Origin: Struthidea cinerea
Taxonomy: Eukaryota > Chordata > Aves > Passeriformes > Corcoracidae
Assembly: GCA_013397865.1 (NCBI GenBank)
Contig: VZTI01005237.1
Coordinates: forward strand, 771,009-835,008
Length of the DNA stretch: 64,000 bases
Reading direction: 5' to 3'
Positions 62,514 to 64,000 of the stretch are shown piece after piece; positions within the stretch are counted from its first letter, which is position 1; each line of letters opens with the position of its first letter. Position numbers and translations under genes: made by a program. The notes beneath the pieces were generated by a model. The model did not search any database. It had not been told where the DNA came from and saw only the letters and a program-made list of their open reading frames with translations.

Positions 62514-63209
62514 CTGCACAACGAGCGCTGGCGGCGGCAGCTACAGCAGAGACCTGGGCTGCGCTCGTCCCCCTTCTCCTCCCTTTTTTTTTTTTTTTTC
62601 CCCCTCCTCCTTTCTCCCCCTCTTCCCTCCCCTTCGCCTGCGCTGCCAGAGCCACCGAAACTCCCGTGCAGAGCCCCGCCGCCGCCGGTAGCCCGTGCGC
62701 TGCCCCGGCGCTCGCTCGGGCTGGAAAGTTGCGGCAGGCTCCGGGCTCGGCTGCCGCGGGGAGGGGGCTCCGGACTTACAAAACCCGGCCGGGGGCACGG
62801 GCTGGGCGTTTGCACCGACCTTCTTCTTCCTGCACAGACCCGAAGGCAGCATCTTTGTTTTGTTTTGCTTTTGCCCTTCCTGCTACCGCTCCTTTCTCCT
62901 TGCGACCGGGCGCCTCGGAGCCGGGAGCTGCCGCAGCCCGCCGTGCGGGGCGAACGCTGATACCGAGAGCCAGGAGCCAGCCAGGCGGCCCCGGGGGCCG
63001 GCTCGTCCTTGGCTTTGTTGCTCCGGACTGAAGAAGCTCCAGAAGCCGGGAGAAGGAGGCGGCGGAGGAGGGGGAGCAGAGGAAAGGAAGCGAGAGCTGA
63101 AAGCCAAAGTTGGTTTGGAATAGGGGAGCGCGGCCAGCCCTCTGCCAGACTGCGCGCTGGGGTGAAGTCTCCAGCCCCCTCCACCGGGAGAGGTGCCCGC
63201 AAGACAGCG
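62508..63209 (+). other. MAFB: MAFB 5' untranslated leader (inferred)
   Basis: Inferred leader from the start expected about 30 bp after the TATA box to the MAFB start codon, about 700 nt. It is GC-rich and contains no ATG in any frame, so the first AUG a scanning ribosome meets is the one used here as the MAFB start. It holds a 68-nt uninterrupted pyrimidine tract near its 5' end and purine-rich GGAGG/GAGAAGG stretches near 63040-63095. The 5' boundary is an estimate and no cap site can be seen directly. Confidence 0.7.
62568..62635 (+). other. 68-nt pure pyrimidine tract in the MAFB leader
   Basis: Every base on the + strand is C or T, including 16 consecutive T (62584-62599) followed by CCCCCTCCTCC-type sequence. 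It lies about 60-130 nt into the predicted leader. In RNA it would be a strong site for pyrimidine-tract binding proteins; in DNA it is a mirror-like purine/pyrimidine tract. The T run is likely to vary in length or be prone to sequencing error. Confidence 0.8.
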
Positions 63210-64000
63210 ATGGCCGGAGAGCTCAGCATCGGAGCCGAGCTGCCCACTAGCCCGCTGGCCATGGAGTACGTGAACGACTTCGACTTGATGAAGTTCGACG
63301 TGAAGAAGGAGCCCCTGGGCAGGAACGACCGCTCGGGTAGGCACTGCACCCGCCTGCAGCCGGCCGGCTCCGTCTCCTCCACCCCCATCAGCACCCCCTG
63401 CAGCTCCGTGCCCTCCTCGCCCAGCTTCAGCCCCACCGAGCAGAAGACCCACTTGGAGGACCTGTACTGGATGGCCAACAGCTACCAGCAGATGAACCCT
63501 GAGGCGCTGAACCTCACCCCAGAGGACGCTGTCGAAGCTCTCATTGGGTCCCACCAGGTGTCCCAGCAGCTGCAGGGCTTCGAGGGCTTCCGGGCCCACC
63601 ACCACCACCATCATCACCATCACCAACACCACCACCAGTATCCCGCAGTCACTCACGAAGACCTGGCCGGCAGCGGGCACCCTCACCATCACCACCATCA
63701 TCACCACCAGGCCTCTCCCACTCCCTCCACCTCCTCCAGCTCCTCCCAGCAGCTCCAGAACTCGAACCAGCAGCATCCCCCCTCCAGCAGCGTGGAGGAC
63801 CGGTTCTCAGATGACCAGCTGGTCTCCATGTCTGTGAGGGAGCTCAACAGGCACCTCCGAGGCTTCACCAAAGATGAGGTGATCCGCCTCAAGCAGAAGA
63901 GGAGGACCTTGAAGAACAGGGGCTATGCCCAGTCCTGCAGGTATAAACGTGTCCAGCAGAAACACCACCTGGAGAACGAAAAGACCCAGCTCATTCAGCA
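63210..64000 (+). CDS. MAFB: MAFB, large Maf bZIP transcription factor (5' part, runs off the window)
   Basis: Nuclear bZIP factor that binds Maf recognition elements as a dimer. The family controls monocyte/macrophage, hindbrain rhombomere 5/6, pancreatic endocrine and podocyte programmes. Seen: ATG with a G at -3 and at +4, then 263 whole codons with no intron. Residues 1-35 are the N-terminal acidic region with LPTSPLAMEYVNDFDLMKF. V31-E34 fits a SUMO consensus at K32. S54, T58, T62, S66 and S70 are spaced by four. The Maf N domain is at about 76-114 (HLEDLYWM, LTPEDAVEALIGS). A nine-His run is at 130-138, three more His at 140-142, and eight His at 159-166. The extended homology region is at about 199-227 (FSDDQLVSMSVRELNRHLRG), the basic region at about 228-252 (NRGYAQSCRYKR), and the zipper starts at L254 and L261. 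Vertebrate MAFB is roughly 310-325 residues, so the rest of the zipper and the C-terminus lie outside. c-MAF and MAFA are less likely: the N-terminus and the linker after the second His run match MAFB. Confidence 0.97.
   Translation, partial: MAGELSIGAELPTSPLAMEYVNDFDLMKFDVKKEPLGRNDRSGRHCTRLQPAGSVSSTPISTPCSSVPSSPSFSPTEQKTHLEDLYWMANSYQQMNPEALNLTPEDAVEALIGSHQVSQQLQGFEGFRAHHHHHHHHHQHHHQYPAVTHEDLAGSGHPHHHHHHHHQASPTPSTSSSSSQQLQNSNQQHPPSSSVEDRFSDDQLVSMSVRELNRHLRGFTKDEVIRLKQKRRTLKNRGYAQSCRYKRVQQKHHLENEKTQLIQ

Larger units (their letters stand above)
60430..63400. other. CpG island covering MAFB promoter, leader and 5' coding region
   Basis: CpG-dense sequence in blocks at about 60440-61560 and 61910-63400, broken by an AT-rich stretch around 61620-61880 with two A runs. 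It spans the TATA box and the first codons of MAFB. Long open frames seen on both strands here reflect the lack of stop codons in GC-rich DNA and do not resemble known proteins. Such broad islands are usual at developmental transcription factor genes. Confidence 0.85.

Noticed and set aside
62189..63478. 429-codon - strand open frame over the MAFB promoter and 5' coding region
   Set aside because: Arginine-, serine- and proline-rich product across an N, antisense to clear MAFB codons and in a CpG island where stops are rare. No family resemblance.
62883..63776. 297-codon - strand frame antisense to MAFB
   Set aside because: Valine/methionine-rich runs are the antisense of the His CAC/CAT tracts. 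A shadow of MAFB.
1..64000. CRISPR arrays, operons, tRNA or rRNA genes
   Set aside because: No regularly spaced direct repeats with unique spacers, and no cloverleaf or rRNA words recognised; the sequence is vertebrate nuclear DNA.

Overview
The window looks like avian nuclear DNA. Three CR1 retrotransposon tails of the bird type, one probable solo LTR and many short simple repeats lie in a long stretch with no recognisable gene. At the right edge is the start of an intronless gene whose protein reads as the large-Maf transcription factor MAFB, with the sequence typical of birds (two polyhistidine tracts, short linker before the DNA-binding region). The species cannot be fixed from sequence alone. 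Assembly marks are one 84-N gap inside a GGAGA-type repeat (41726-41809) and single Ns at 47044 and 62437.

Layout. Positions 1 to about 57,800 are intergenic: moderate to low GC, simple repeats, three CR1 3' tails (5278-5515, 11030-11240, 24526-24857) and a probable solo LTR (22036-22260). No multi-codon frame here reads as a known protein. From the usual vertebrate gene order I infer that this is the 5' flank of MAFB, the side facing TOP1, which is normally a gene desert holding distant enhancers. Several AT-rich blocks look like candidate conserved regulatory elements, but conservation cannot be tested here. Positions 57,790-63,400 form a CpG-rich domain in several blocks, as is common around developmental regulator genes. 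Within it are a G-quadruplex-type motif (62333-62355), a TATA box (62478-62483), a 12-bp perfect palindrome at the expected start site (62502-62513), a leader of about 700 nt with no AUG and with a 68-nt all-pyrimidine tract, and the MAFB coding sequence from 63210 to the window end.

The only confident gene is MAFB, 5' part only: 263 complete codons, through the N-terminal transactivation region, the extended homology region, the basic region and the start of the leucine zipper. I found no new gene system. The points most worth checking are the CR1 insertion with an inverted 5' segment, the palindrome over the MAFB start site, the AUG-free pyrimidine-rich leader and the isolated CpG-rich blocks upstream.
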